Shown here one piece after another: positions 10,134 through 18,837 of a DNA stretch of 20,029 nt. The position numbers and the translations under genes are program-made. The notes beneath the pieces are model-generated. The model saw only the letters and a program-made list of their open reading frames with translations. It ran no database searches and was not told where the DNA came from. This DNA is from Paramacrobiotus richtersi (taxonomy: Eukaryota > Tardigrada > Eutardigrada > Parachela > Macrobiotidae), in contig JAQGAU010001300.1 in the NCBI GenBank assembly GCA_034698045.1, forward strand, positions 1 to 20,029. The letters run 5' to 3'. The first letter of the stretch is position 1, and every line of letters begins with the position of its first letter.

Positions 10134-10734
10134 CTGCGGCTGATCAACAACTTGCTCCGGAGTGTTTTACAGTGGACTGAAGCATTCGAAATGCCTTTTG
10201 CTTTTGAGAAGTCTGAATTGATGCATTTGACCTTACAACAGAATGCACCGATTAACTCACCGGTCATTTTTGGACAGTACACTATCAATCCGGGTACACG
10301 GCTCAGTTACTAGGTTTTTTCTTTGATCTAAAACTATTCTGGAAATGCCCCGTCGACAACATTTTACAGAGATCCTATCATCGCCTGAGTCAGTTGCGAC
10401 CTATTTGTCACCTTGCTTACGAACCCTTAATGATGCAAATGAGTGGTTAATTCGTCCATGTATTCGACCGTCCAATCGATCGCTGACTCACCTCATCACT
10501 AAGTTAGGCTATTGGCCAGCTAGATCTTAACTTTCAACGAGGTTGTTCTATATGCTGCCACAGTTTTACCGGAAAACTACGCGCTTTTACAAGATAAAAT
10601 TAATATTGATCCGGAGGCTGAAGCATGCTCGTTTCACCACAACAGTCTACAGCAATTCTCAAAAGGGTACCTAGTCATCTACACCGATGGCTTAAAGACG
10701 CATAACAACGTGGGAGCTGCATGTGTGATCATCC

Positions 10735-10748
10735 ACAATGGACAATGG
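10735..10748 (+). repeat. 7-bp tandem duplication breaking the LINE RNase H frame
   Basis: ACAATGG occurs twice in tandem. Before it the frame reads T-D-G...V-I-I-H-N-G; after it the RNase H frame (V-I-R-R-Q-F-R) is in another register. Counting one copy only brings the two halves into register, so the duplication is a sufficient cause of the frameshift. Confidence 0.7.
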
Positions 10749-11614
10749 TCGTGTCATTCGGAGACAGTTCCGGCTTTCTTCTGCTGCGACTGTTGCTCAA
10801 GCTGAACTATATGCTTTTTCCGAAGCTCCGAAGCATATTCTCCGAACCAAACCGGCACAAGCTGTCGTATTTTGCGACTCTCAAGCCGTATTAAGTGGAC
10901 TCAGTCGTGCTATATATGGGTCCATTTATGAAGATCTCCGGAAAGCGCAAATCTTATTCATTTTAATTTAATTTCGACAAAACAACTGCAACTTCCGTGA
11001 ATCCCTGGTCATACCGGAAAAACAGACAACGAACTTACTGACCGGGCTGCAAATTTTTCACCGGATCAGATCTTGCCTGTGGCAGTTTCGAAGGCGGCCT
11101 TTAAACAAATGCTTGCTAACTCTGTCGTTAACAAGTGGCAGTCTCAATGGGTCAATTCCCAAACTGGAAGACACCCGTATACCATCCAAAGCAATGTGAC
11201 TAGATCGATTTGGCAGCGGTTAACTGGAATACCCAGAACATCCAAGTCAGTAGTGAGTCAACTGCGATTAGATCATTCATCTTTACACGGTTCTCGTCGA
11301 TCGGAAATTGTAGGTTTCCAACCAAACTGCTCTTGTGGATCCGCTTCCGAAACTACGCTCTACTAGTTTATTAATGCCCTAAATACAATGACACTCTTAG
11401 TCACCCATTTAGAAATATTTTATCTATTGCGGGTACTGACGACCTTGAACTTCCTGACCAAGTCTTGGCTGGTATCCTGTTTACGCAAATTTCTGGACGG
11501 TTTTAATACATGCCACCATATGACGCATTCCATGGCGACGCGGATCACTACACACAAGAGCGAAGGCGTGTATACGGTTTACCGGCATATGACTGATATG
11601 AGGATTGATTTATC

Positions 11615-11633
11615 TGTTGTTGTTGTTGTTGTT
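11615..11633. repeat. (TGT)n microsatellite
   Basis: About six TGT units lie in the 3' region of the decayed LINE. They might be a remnant of a LINE 3' tail. Confidence 0.7.
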
Positions 11634-11690
11634 CACAGAGTTACTGATCTGAGGTGAGCGATGATGGTGCATGGATTACGCTGTACATAG

Positions 11691-11720
11691 CAACCAACCA
11701 ACCAACCAACCAACCAACCA
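11691..11720. repeat. (CAAC)n microsatellite, possible LINE 3' tail
   Basis: Seven and a half copies of CAAC/CCAA lie some 190 nt after the last recognisable LINE coding sequence and 210 nt before the next gene. LINEs often end in simple repeats, so this may mark the 3' end of the element starting near 8830. That is an inference from position. Confidence 0.6.
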
Positions 11721-11929
11721 TCAGCTGCTACATGTGATCAGTACGTTACAATTATATGTTATGGTTGTGGCAGCTTAACAAGTTACAAAGTACCATACAG
11801 CTGCTGCAATAGCATTATGAAGGATACGCTCGTCGGTGGCTAGACATTCTGTGGGGGACTTTCGTCTTTGACTAGACTTCACTTGAAAAATCAAATACGA
11901 AGTATTCCAAACAACAACGAGTTGTTGCA

Positions 11930-13756
11930 ATGGTTGCCGTCCTATTTTATTGTCTGGTCCTCGGGCTCCTCACTTATGGTACGGATTCATGAGACCTTTC
12001 TCAATTTGTAGACACAGTCGGAGATGGGCACGCAGTATTAATTCATGGCATCAATAAGGAACAAAACGGGGAGATACTCTCTAACAATAAGTCTAGTTGG
12101 CTTACATCCAGACCACAGGCATACTGCATGTCAGCAAGCAACTTTGTCTCTGTATGGTGCATCCAATTTTGTGCATCTGTACATTACAGATACAGAAGCT
12201 GCTAAAATCACACGTAATACTACATTTCCACCGATTACTTGCTACGAGTGCGGCAAGTACGGTGTGTTAAACGTTGAATGTGATGATACGCCAGTCCTTC
12301 TGAGAATGCAAGCAAAAACCTTCAATACGACCGAAATTCTTCAAAGAAGACCCGTTTGGATCCCAACTTACGACATTGTCGATGATCGTCTTTTGGATGG
12401 ACAAACGCTTCCTTGTAAACCCTACTGTGTTACCTATATGGAGATCTGGAATGGTGACAAGGAAACACAGATCAATCTGGCCCGCACCGGCGCTTGGCCC
12501 AGCCAGTTCGCCACCAATTCCCGATGTGTTGCGGAAGAAGACCGTGAGTTGCAATACTTTCACCCTGCCCCCAGATGCGTAGCCTCTTTTCGCTGTTTGT
12601 AAGTGCCCCGTTAGAGCCTTTGTGGGCGTTTTGACATTCATGCTAATCATGAATATGATGCTGACTCGGCATGACAGCGTGGTGTAACTACCGGGTAATT
12701 TTCCATCGACGTAAGAAAAAAATCGCTTTCTGATCCAGTTAAATTCCGCTATTATTTTTATTTTTATTATTATAGCACAGCAGTAGCCAAAGCCTTAGTA
12801 AGGGCACTCACAAAAGACTATTAAGTCCTGATGACTGGCTATTGGAAATTTTTGGATTTTTTGAACTTTACAATTTTTTGGTTGATTTTCGAAATGGAAA
12901 TTTAGATAAAAGTACTCACGGTGGGAATCCAACCCACGCCATACGATCTTAGGGCTGTCGTTTCGGAAGTACGCAATGTGGGGATGGAGCGGTAAAGAAG
13001 AGCCAAAGGATACGAGAGACTGCTTCCGGCCAGGCCAGAAACTCCCTCCGTGTTCTGTTCCCTCCCGTTTATGACCGTACCTCAAACAATTAACCGTGCA
13101 TGCCGTCTTGCCGCGACTTCTGTCTTATTCTGCGCATTAATCAATGCAGCATAACTCATCACATCAAGGGCTAATCGTTTACCAGGCAGGCTCTCAGTTG
13201 GAGCAACTAAACACAATACTTTGCAAGATGGCGGCCAACGGGCTAGTGTATTTATTGCGAACTGAAACCCGGTGATCGAGTTTTAACCCGGAAAATGTCA
13301 TGCCAAGATAAACTTGACTACTATAAATGGATCAGAGCATATACGAAAGCTGTACTGCGAAGGTTCTCACGGTGCGAGTAATGCTAATGTCGCACGCTTC
13401 CCTGCAGTTTGTTTTGGTACTCGTACTCGAAATGGCAAAATTTGTTGTCGGTACGGTTGTTACGCGTGCATTAGCCTGGTTATTGCAAGTGTTTTAACGG
13501 CATTATTTTTCAGCATCTGGTAAAACGTCGAGGAGATGGATTTACTGCGACACGGACTTATGTAACAGTATTTCGAAGATGGCTATGACAAACGAATGCT
13601 TTAAAGACGTAAGTTTAATACACTCGGAATTCAGTCGTTCGAATCACATGTTTTGTGGTGGTGTTTCTTCAGATGCCCGGACGTTCGCTACAGGTATGCG
13701 AAGTCTTAAGTATTCTAGACAGCTGTAGAAACCAAGGCTCTGTAACGGAACCGTAG
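11930..13756 (+). CDS. Secreted three-finger (Ly6-like) protein gene, subfamily I
   Basis: Exons: 11930-11978, 12190-12543, 13514-13608 and 13673-13756, about 193 residues. Exon 1 begins at ATG and encodes a short signal peptide (M-V-A-V-L-F-Y-C-L-V-L-G-L-L-T-Y). Exon 2 starts in phase 1 and encodes the body of the domain: C-Y-E-C at residues 34-37, then V-E-C, L-P-C-K-P-Y-C and S-R-C. Exon 3 gives W-I-Y-C-D-T-D-L-C-N (residues 143-152) and N-E-C-F-K-D. Phases 1,1,0 are consistent. The partial gene at 264-473 shares the exon-3 length (95 nt). The end is uncertain: M-P-G-R-S-L-Q either reads on to TAG at 13756 with a hydrophilic tail, or is a 21-nt micro-exon ending before GTATGC at 13694. No GPI-type tail is visible, so the product is probably secreted. 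Ligand and function are unknown. Confidence 0.75.
12544..13513 (+). other. Intron 2 of the second subfamily-I gene (970 nt)
   Basis: The donor GTGAGT and the acceptor TATTTTTCAG are good. The interior has an AT-rich tract near 12750-12890 and, on the minus strand near 12919-12935, a tRNA T-arm-like hairpin (5-bp GTGGG/CCCAC stem, 7-nt loop TTGGATT) with no A box upstream. No gene or mobile-element protein was seen. The last ~80 nt resemble the intron end before 264. Confidence 0.6.
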
Positions 13757-13879
13757 TTCCCGTTTGTAACAATAATGTATGTAAATATCGTATCGCACTC
13801 ACGCACTGGGATCTTGCTGCAAATCAGTCATCTTCGTTTATGTCAAATATTGCTAATTTTGGTGATGCCTTAACGCTAG

Positions 13880-14090
13880 GCTTTTAGGGTTCCAAATTCG
13901 CTTGAATGCCCAACGCGAAGCGATTTGTTTTTTTCGTTTTCGGAAGCTACACTAAGCTAAGCGAAATATTTAAAAAAATTTATAAAATAGAAGCGACGCG
14001 AAATTTGTCAATATGAGAACGACTCGAAGCGAAATTACAATATTTTTTTGGAACCCAAAAGGCGAAGCGAATCTAAAGCGGAAAGTGTGA
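13880..14090. repeat. GCGAA-rich dispersed repeat, copy 1
   Basis: Many GCGAAGCGA, GACGCGAAA and CTCGAAGCGAAA words occur here, plus GGAAGCTACACTAAGCTAA. The last of these resembles GGAAAGCTGCGCTAGGCTAA near 15471, in a similar context. Related copies lie either side of the big palindrome. Boundaries and element type are not determined. Confidence 0.45.
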
Positions 14091-14232
14091 TAAGCAGTAG
14101 CTTTCACACATTAGCAGTAGCAGGCAGCAGCAGTAGTAGTACAAATGTTTATTCCTTTCTCAGTGATAACGGTAGCGCACAGATTACTACATGTTTCGAA
14201 ACACTAATTATTAAAACATCCGATCTCATCTC

Positions 14233-14251
14233 GTAGTAGTAGTAGTAGTAG
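14233..14251. repeat. (GTA)n microsatellite
   Basis: Six GTA units; a shorter GCA/GTA run lies upstream near 14125-14140. It lies in the intergenic region of unit 2. Confidence 0.75.
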
Positions 14252-14456
14252 GCAAAACTGCACCCCTGGGCAAAGAGCGGCGAACTCTCCAGTGTTTGCC
14301 CCGCGTATGGGCACTTTCGGCACTACGCTATCAATTTCTCGAAAAATTGACCTGAATTTCTTTCCCGGGATACTGAATCCCCATGGGGATGAACATCTAC
14401 TCACTGTCACGGCGTTGCCGTAGAGCGATAAAGATTTACTAAGCAATTTGTGATAA

Positions 14457-14526
14457 TGCAGCTAGCTCAGTCGTAATATGCTCGGCCACAGAGCGAGAGC
14501 GCAGCGGCTCGATCCCGCGAGTTGCA
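14457..14526 (+). ncRNA. tRNA-like sequence (pseudo-tRNA or SINE head)
   Basis: Seventy bases fold partly like a tRNA. A 7-bp acceptor stem (TGCAGCT with AGTTGCA, one G-U) closes the unit. TAGCTCAGTCG matches an A box and GGCTCGATCCC a B box. A 5-bp anticodon-type stem (TGCTC/GAGCG) has a 7-nt loop, and a 4-bp T stem has a 7-nt loop. Six T follow at 14529-14534, a possible Pol III stop. The D arm does not pair and the anticodon loop (GGCCACA) lacks U33, so a working tRNA is unlikely; a tRNA-derived repeat fits better. Confidence 0.4.
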
Positions 14527-14639
14527 CATTTTTTGGGAGGTAGCTTAGATACGAGAGAAACATCGTTGTTTCGGGCACTTAAATCTGATTAGTTGATTTT
14601 CGAAAGAGTACGAGTTTAGCCTTGTAATTTCACGTACCT

Positions 14640-15310
14640 TAAGATGAAAAAATACCCAATGGGTACCGTTTTGGATGGTTGGCCCAGATATTTTTTTGCA
14701 TGAAACTGCAAATGTGTAGTGTTACCGCATATGGTACACATGATAGAAAAAGGATTGCTCTACCCTGTGATCAGGTTATTGTTTACCCGCAGCGCGCGCG
14801 CAGCCCACAACAGGTGTGTAAACAAAGAGCGGGTAAATAAGAAGAAATGTCTCGATAAATTCAGCCGAGCATCAAAAGAACGCTATAAAGTGCATAAAAA
14901 GATAAGAAACGTTATTACACAAGCTTTTTGGATTTCGTCGATTATGTCAAAAGATATTGAATTTCAAAATATTCAAAATTCAATAACTTTTTACGTAATC
15001 GATGAAATCGAAAAAGCTTGTGTAATAATCTTTCTTGTGTTTTATGCATTTTACACCGTTTTCAAATCATACTTTTGATGCACGGCTGAATTTATCGAGA
15101 CTTTTCTTCTTATTTACCTGCTCCTTGTTTACACACCTGTTGTGGGCTGCGCGCGCGCTGCGGGTGAACAATGACCTGATCACAGGATAGAGCAATCCAT
15201 TGTCTATCACATGTACCTGATGCAATAACTGTATACAACTGCGAATTTGTGCAAAAAATTGTCTGGTGGAATCATCCAAAACGGAACCCACGTGGTATTC
15301 TTTCGCCTTA
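14640..15310. repeat. Large near-perfect palindrome, about 335-bp arms, no spacer
   Basis: The two halves are reverse complements about an axis near 14975. Paired positions sum to about 29950 across the arms: 14851-14860 pairs with 15090-15099, and 14676 with 15274. In a 127-nt stretch I count seven differences (about 94% identity); the outer ends are more diverged. The arms carry (GC)n-rich CAGCGCGCGCGCAGCCCACA. Open frames on the two strands mirror each other and are not genes. It could be a foldback or MITE-type transposon, or a hairpin-RNA locus. Target duplications were not identified. Confidence 0.85.
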
Positions 15311-15409
15311 ATGTTCGGACTCGAGATCGATATTTCAAATTCAAAAATGAAAAATTAACCGATGAAAAACGTAATGAAAAATCGTGTCTTAAACTCTTGG
15401 CGCTATGCA

Positions 15410-15560
15410 TACCAGTTTTTTTTTTGTTTCGCCGTTTGCAAAGGCGAAATATTTTTCGAAAGGAAAGCTGCGCTAGGCTAATTAGAAAAATAGGAGGCAA
15501 CGCGAAGTAAAAGCGATTTCAGACCCAAAAAATCTGACGCGAAGCTGAGCGAATAGCTTT
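15410..15560. repeat. GCGAA-rich dispersed repeat, copy 2
   Basis: GGCGAAATATTTTTCGAAAGG, AGCTGCGCTAGGCTAATTAG, GCAACGCGAAG and GACGCGAAGCTGAGCGAATAG resemble the stretch at 13880-14090 in order and wording. Type unknown. Confidence 0.4.
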
Positions 15561-15731
15561 TCAAGCTTATTTGTAACTCTATTGGCTGTGAGTGAATGGC
15601 TACAGCGTGTGTACTTGGATGATACATCAAATAGGGAAGATTAACATTTCTTGTCATCACAACCAGCGAGTTGCCTTGCACGACGATTAATTTTACTACA
15701 TGCGTAGCTAACAAACGGCACCAACACCGCC

Positions 15732-18700
15732 ATGCGTAGTGCTAGAGGAAATCGTGGTATCCTTGGAGCTTTGCTTACTTTGGCACTGCCGACAATCACG
15801 ACTGCACGATCAACCAAAGCGGCCGTCATTATCACGGTCACACTCTTGCTGTTAAGTGCCGGTGAGACAAATTGTTCAACAATTTTGCGTAAGAATTGGA
15901 AGGATTTTTCTTTGTATGACAGTCGAACACAGCGATGGATTAAAATGTTATTCGTGCAAAGACAGTGGTGCGGTGCAAATCGGAAGCAACCTGCTACAGT
16001 GCTACAATGCCCCCGCGCTTCTTGTAAATAGAGAAGAATGTCCGGACGCCATAAGCCATAACAGTTACATGCCTCAGGAGTGGGCTGGTCGGAAACGCTT
16101 GCTCAGAGGATATTGTGCCGTGTGGATTCAACAGACAAGAACCCAAGTAGATGGTACACGTAAGTTCATACTTGTAAGAAATAATTACACAACAAGGCAA
16201 CTGCTATTTATTACTTGGAGTGAGTTTCTGCAGCGGAACGTATTGACACATACTGGCATCGGGGATGCCTGTACCCAGGCGGTGAGCCAAACGAGCCGGA
16301 TGACTGCCTAAGGATCGGTGATGCCAGGTATCTATCTAAGCAAGAAATTATAGGCATAGCGACCTTAATTAACTGAGCCTCATGTTGGCCTGATTAGCTT
16401 AATCAGGCTCTATCAGTTGTTAATCTTGTCAATGTTACAAAACTCGAAACGGAGTGGAAAAACTCAGACAATTGAGTGCCATCTTTTTACTTTTAAAAGG
16501 ATCGTATCGATTCTGTCTTTATTACTTACTCATTTTTTGCTCTTTAATGGGCGAAAGCCATACGAGACAATGCAGCAATGCTTGGGCTGGGATCGCTAAA
16601 TTTGCTCAAATATTTGAACACTGAAAAAACAACCAAACTCGTTATCTCTCCCTGCCTTTAACCTAACATAGCGGCGGGTCAAGGGGTGGAGGGGGGCAGT
16701 CTGGCTTAAAAAAAGTCACGCCATTTGACCGGGCGAACCTCGCGGGCTGGCGGGGGCTCATCGAATATGGACGGGCGGAGCTGGCGTGGAAAATAACGTA
16801 GCATACCGGCGAAACTGGCTATAAAACCATAGGATTACCCCCCTACCCCCTCCCCCGCGAAAAATCGCCGAAACATCTTTATAAAAACGGGCGAAACTGG
16901 CGGGATTTTTCCTCAGTGGACGAACCGGGCGGAGGCCGGTTTGGTGTGTTGGCGGAGCGGGCGAGGAGGGTCACAGACCACCCCTTCGGCCGGACCTCGC
17001 GCCACCTCTTTGTGGGTTTGATACGTTTGAGAGCGTCTACACATCAGCCGTTTTAAATGGCTGGAAATACTCCGGCCTTTGTTCAGGCATTCACCATTCT
17101 CGTTAATGGTGGGCCGAGAATTGAAATTATGCCGTTTAGCAAGCGTGGAGGGAAACCAAAAGGGCCAGCAGATTTTTTTCTCGGCTCTGATATAGCCTAG
17201 AATGGTTGCAAAAACAGCCGGCTTGGTTTCTGCGAACCTAGAAACCAAATGATCAGTACTTGTCACCCCCCGAAATGTCTCAGGATTGAACAGTAAGGGT
17301 GGGTCTCCCATTCGTAGCGAATCTGGATACGGTACGGGGGCGTGGCTAAACGAGAGATACGGGGCCGTAACCACCTGATCAGGTGCCTTCGCGAACCTTG
17401 TCTTTGTTTGCCACGCCCACGTACCGTATCTGGATTCGCTTCGAATGCGAGACCCACCCTAAGTGCAGCTCGGATGCTTACGCACAAACCGCATTAACGT
17501 CCTCTTGGATGTTGTTCATCTCTGGTCCTCTGGACAAGGTATTTTCTGCTTTGACAATACATTATCCGAAAAAAATGTAAATTTCGCTGCCGTGTGTGAT
17601 CGCATCCGGCATGTCGATTAACCAACAACTAAAAAGAAGAGGCCCAAGGACCGAGCCTTGTGGAACGCTGCCAGTAGTTTCACGCAAATGCAAGATTTCA
17701 CAGTTAACTACCGTAGCAATTGTTGTACCACTGCGATAATCGCTTAGAAGATCTGTTAAATCTCCATGAACGGTAAAAGTAACCAGTTTGGAAACGATAC
17801 TTACTCTTTAACCCGAAACCGACTGATGGAAATCAAAGGGTAGATGTAAGGAGTGGGCACGCATTTACTTGATGCATGCAGTTCATTAGCAAAGCAGTTC
17901 CCAACAGAACGATAGCAATGTCTTTCTAAGATGGTCCTGTTAGGGCCCCGTTCATTGCGTTTCTTTCGTCTAGCCCATACAACGCTGCCATACGGCACAC
18001 ATGGACTCTACAGTACTGCCGGAGCGATCTGTGTAATGCTGAACCATTTGCGGACTTCGCCAACCGATGCTTCGGCGGCGGCGGATCGAATGCCTCACTA
18101 ACCACGGTATGCACCGAAGTGCGTTATGACGTTAAAGACAACATCCACACCATCTTTTGTGTTTTCAGCGGGACTTCAATAACGTTAATGCCACGCTTCA
18201 GCCACCTGCAACAATCCAACCAGTATGTTTCAGTAGCTCCGAAAGTACTGTCCTGTTATCATCATTTCTGATTTTTTCAGCTGACAATCGATCCAAAAAT
18301 CGATGTGCTTTTGAAGGTAACGACTTCTGGTTTAAATATGTGTAAGGTCCGGCAGACATCGGCTCGGTTCGACATAGATCAGTAATTACTGTAACTGGTC
18401 AATGCGTGGAACGGATAGTCTGCGGCGCGCTGCACATGAGGTCGGCCGCCTAGGTGGCCAATACATATTACGGCATGTCGGTACATCTTACGTGTTGTTT
18501 TTCGGAGATACAAAAATTTTGATGCGTGGAGTGGCATTCGACTTTCCAATAGTATTTCGTTTCGTTAAGCCGAGCCATGCGCACTATCAACGGCTATGGC
18601 GTTGTTTCGTGTAGTTATCTATATCTCGGACTGTTCTGATTGCACATCAATTCAAGTTACCGGAAACACGTCTGTAAACTTTTAATTTAGGCCCGGGCGG

Positions 18701-18837
18701 AGAATCTCACTGCTGGTGCTGAAAACGGTCCAAAAGGAGGCGCGACGCGGCTAACAGGCTTCTGCCATATGGATGCACTGACAGCATTCTTATTTTTGAT
18801 GTTTTTGTCTGTGTCACTGCGTGCATGTAAATTATAG
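15732..18837 (+). CDS. Complete GPI-anchored three-finger (Ly6/uPAR-like) protein gene, subfamily II
   Basis: Seven exons: 15732-15861, 15923-16159, 16234-16327, 17974-18106, 18169-18222, 18281-18316 and 18691-18837. They total 831 nt, 276 residues plus TAG, with intron phases 1,1,2,0,0,0. The ATG at 15732 opens a 43-codon exon ending in a hydrophobic run (residues 30-42), a long signal peptide. The domain starts D-G-L-K-C52-Y-S-C55 and continues with C70, C83, C108, C134 and C147 to C169-R-S-D-L-C174-N, the Ly6 terminal signature, plus an extra C186. A Gly-rich stretch (188-191) and a stem with N-glycosylation sites at N193, N205 and N233 follow. Residues 257-276 are a hydrophobic tail typical of a GPI signal. 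The product should sit on the outer cell surface or be shed. Every boundary is matched by the copy at 1445-5454. Its specific role is unknown. Confidence 0.87.
16676..16925. other. GC-rich, strand-skewed block inside intron 3
   Basis: Within the large intron of the preceding gene, G-runs (GGGGTGGAGGGGGGC near 16683) are followed by C-runs (CCCCCCTACCCCCTCCCCC near 16839). The words GGCGAAACTGGC (16808) and GGGCGAAACTGGCGGG (16889) repeat. The paralogous intron lacks it, so it is probably an inserted repeat; no coding or element identity was found. Confidence 0.5.
17296..17460. repeat. Inverted repeat with 51-bp arms, 63-nt loop
   Basis: Arms 17296-17346 and 17410-17460 are reverse complements with five mismatches, beginning AGGGTGGGTCTC and including GGATACGGTACG. 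The unit looks like a small foldback element. It lies in intron 3, directly beside the LINE fragment, and is absent from the sister intron. Confidence 0.82.
17480..17800 (-). mobile_element. Minus-strand LINE reverse-transcriptase fragment in intron 3
   Basis: On the minus strand the classic RT block G-S-V-P-Q-G-S-V-L-G-P-L-L-F is encoded at about 17631-17672, preceded by an open stretch to about 17800 (G-D-L-T-D-L-L-S-D-Y-R) and followed by a short hydrophobic segment, a stop, and N-N-I-Q-E-D-V-N-A-V near 17490-17515. The block wording is of the Jockey/CR1 type. The piece is about 320 bp, broken, and opposite in strand to the host gene, so it should not disturb splicing. Confidence 0.72.

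Larger units (their letters stand above)
8830..11720 (+). mobile_element. Decayed LINE retrotransposon with RT and RNase H, interrupted by a second LINE
   Basis: Reverse-transcriptase blocks appear in order on the + strand: G-K-L-L-E (8834-8848), E-Q-F-G-F-R (8906-8923), a Y-D-N-V-S-H block near 9040, S-R-G-V-P-Q-G-S-P-L-S-P-L-L-F (9190-9234) and the catalytic Y-G-D-D near 9300. After a nested insert (9320-10133), RT continues at 10137 and is followed by an RNase H domain: T-D-G near 10687, A-E-L-Y-A near 10800, C-D-S-Q near 10873 and I-P-G-H-T-G with T-D-R-A-A near 11000-11050. A trailing C-S-C-G segment (~11330) is typical of LINEs with RNase H (I-group). Stops and frameshifts (TAG at 9184, a 7-bp duplication at 10735-10748) show it is dead. 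No ORF1 or endonuclease was found, so it is 5'-truncated. The 3' end is uncertain, perhaps at the CAAC tract ending at 11720. Confidence 0.8.

Noticed and set aside
12267..12650. 127-codon minus-strand frame
   Set aside because: It is a shadow of the domain exon 12190-12543, which is supported by phase, cysteines and flanking exons.
12919..12935. T-arm/B-box-like hairpin on the minus strand
   Set aside because: The 5-bp stem and 7-nt loop look right, but no A box, acceptor stem or anticodon arm could be placed.
14719..15291. Two open frames of 119 and 74 codons on opposite strands sharing peptide sequence
   Set aside because: They are mirror images produced by the palindrome, not separate genes.
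16913..17374. 153-codon open frame on the minus strand
   Set aside because: It lies in a GC-rich intron block, overlaps one arm of an inverted repeat, has no in-frame ATG at its first codon and shows no recognisable motif; high GC explains the lack of stops.
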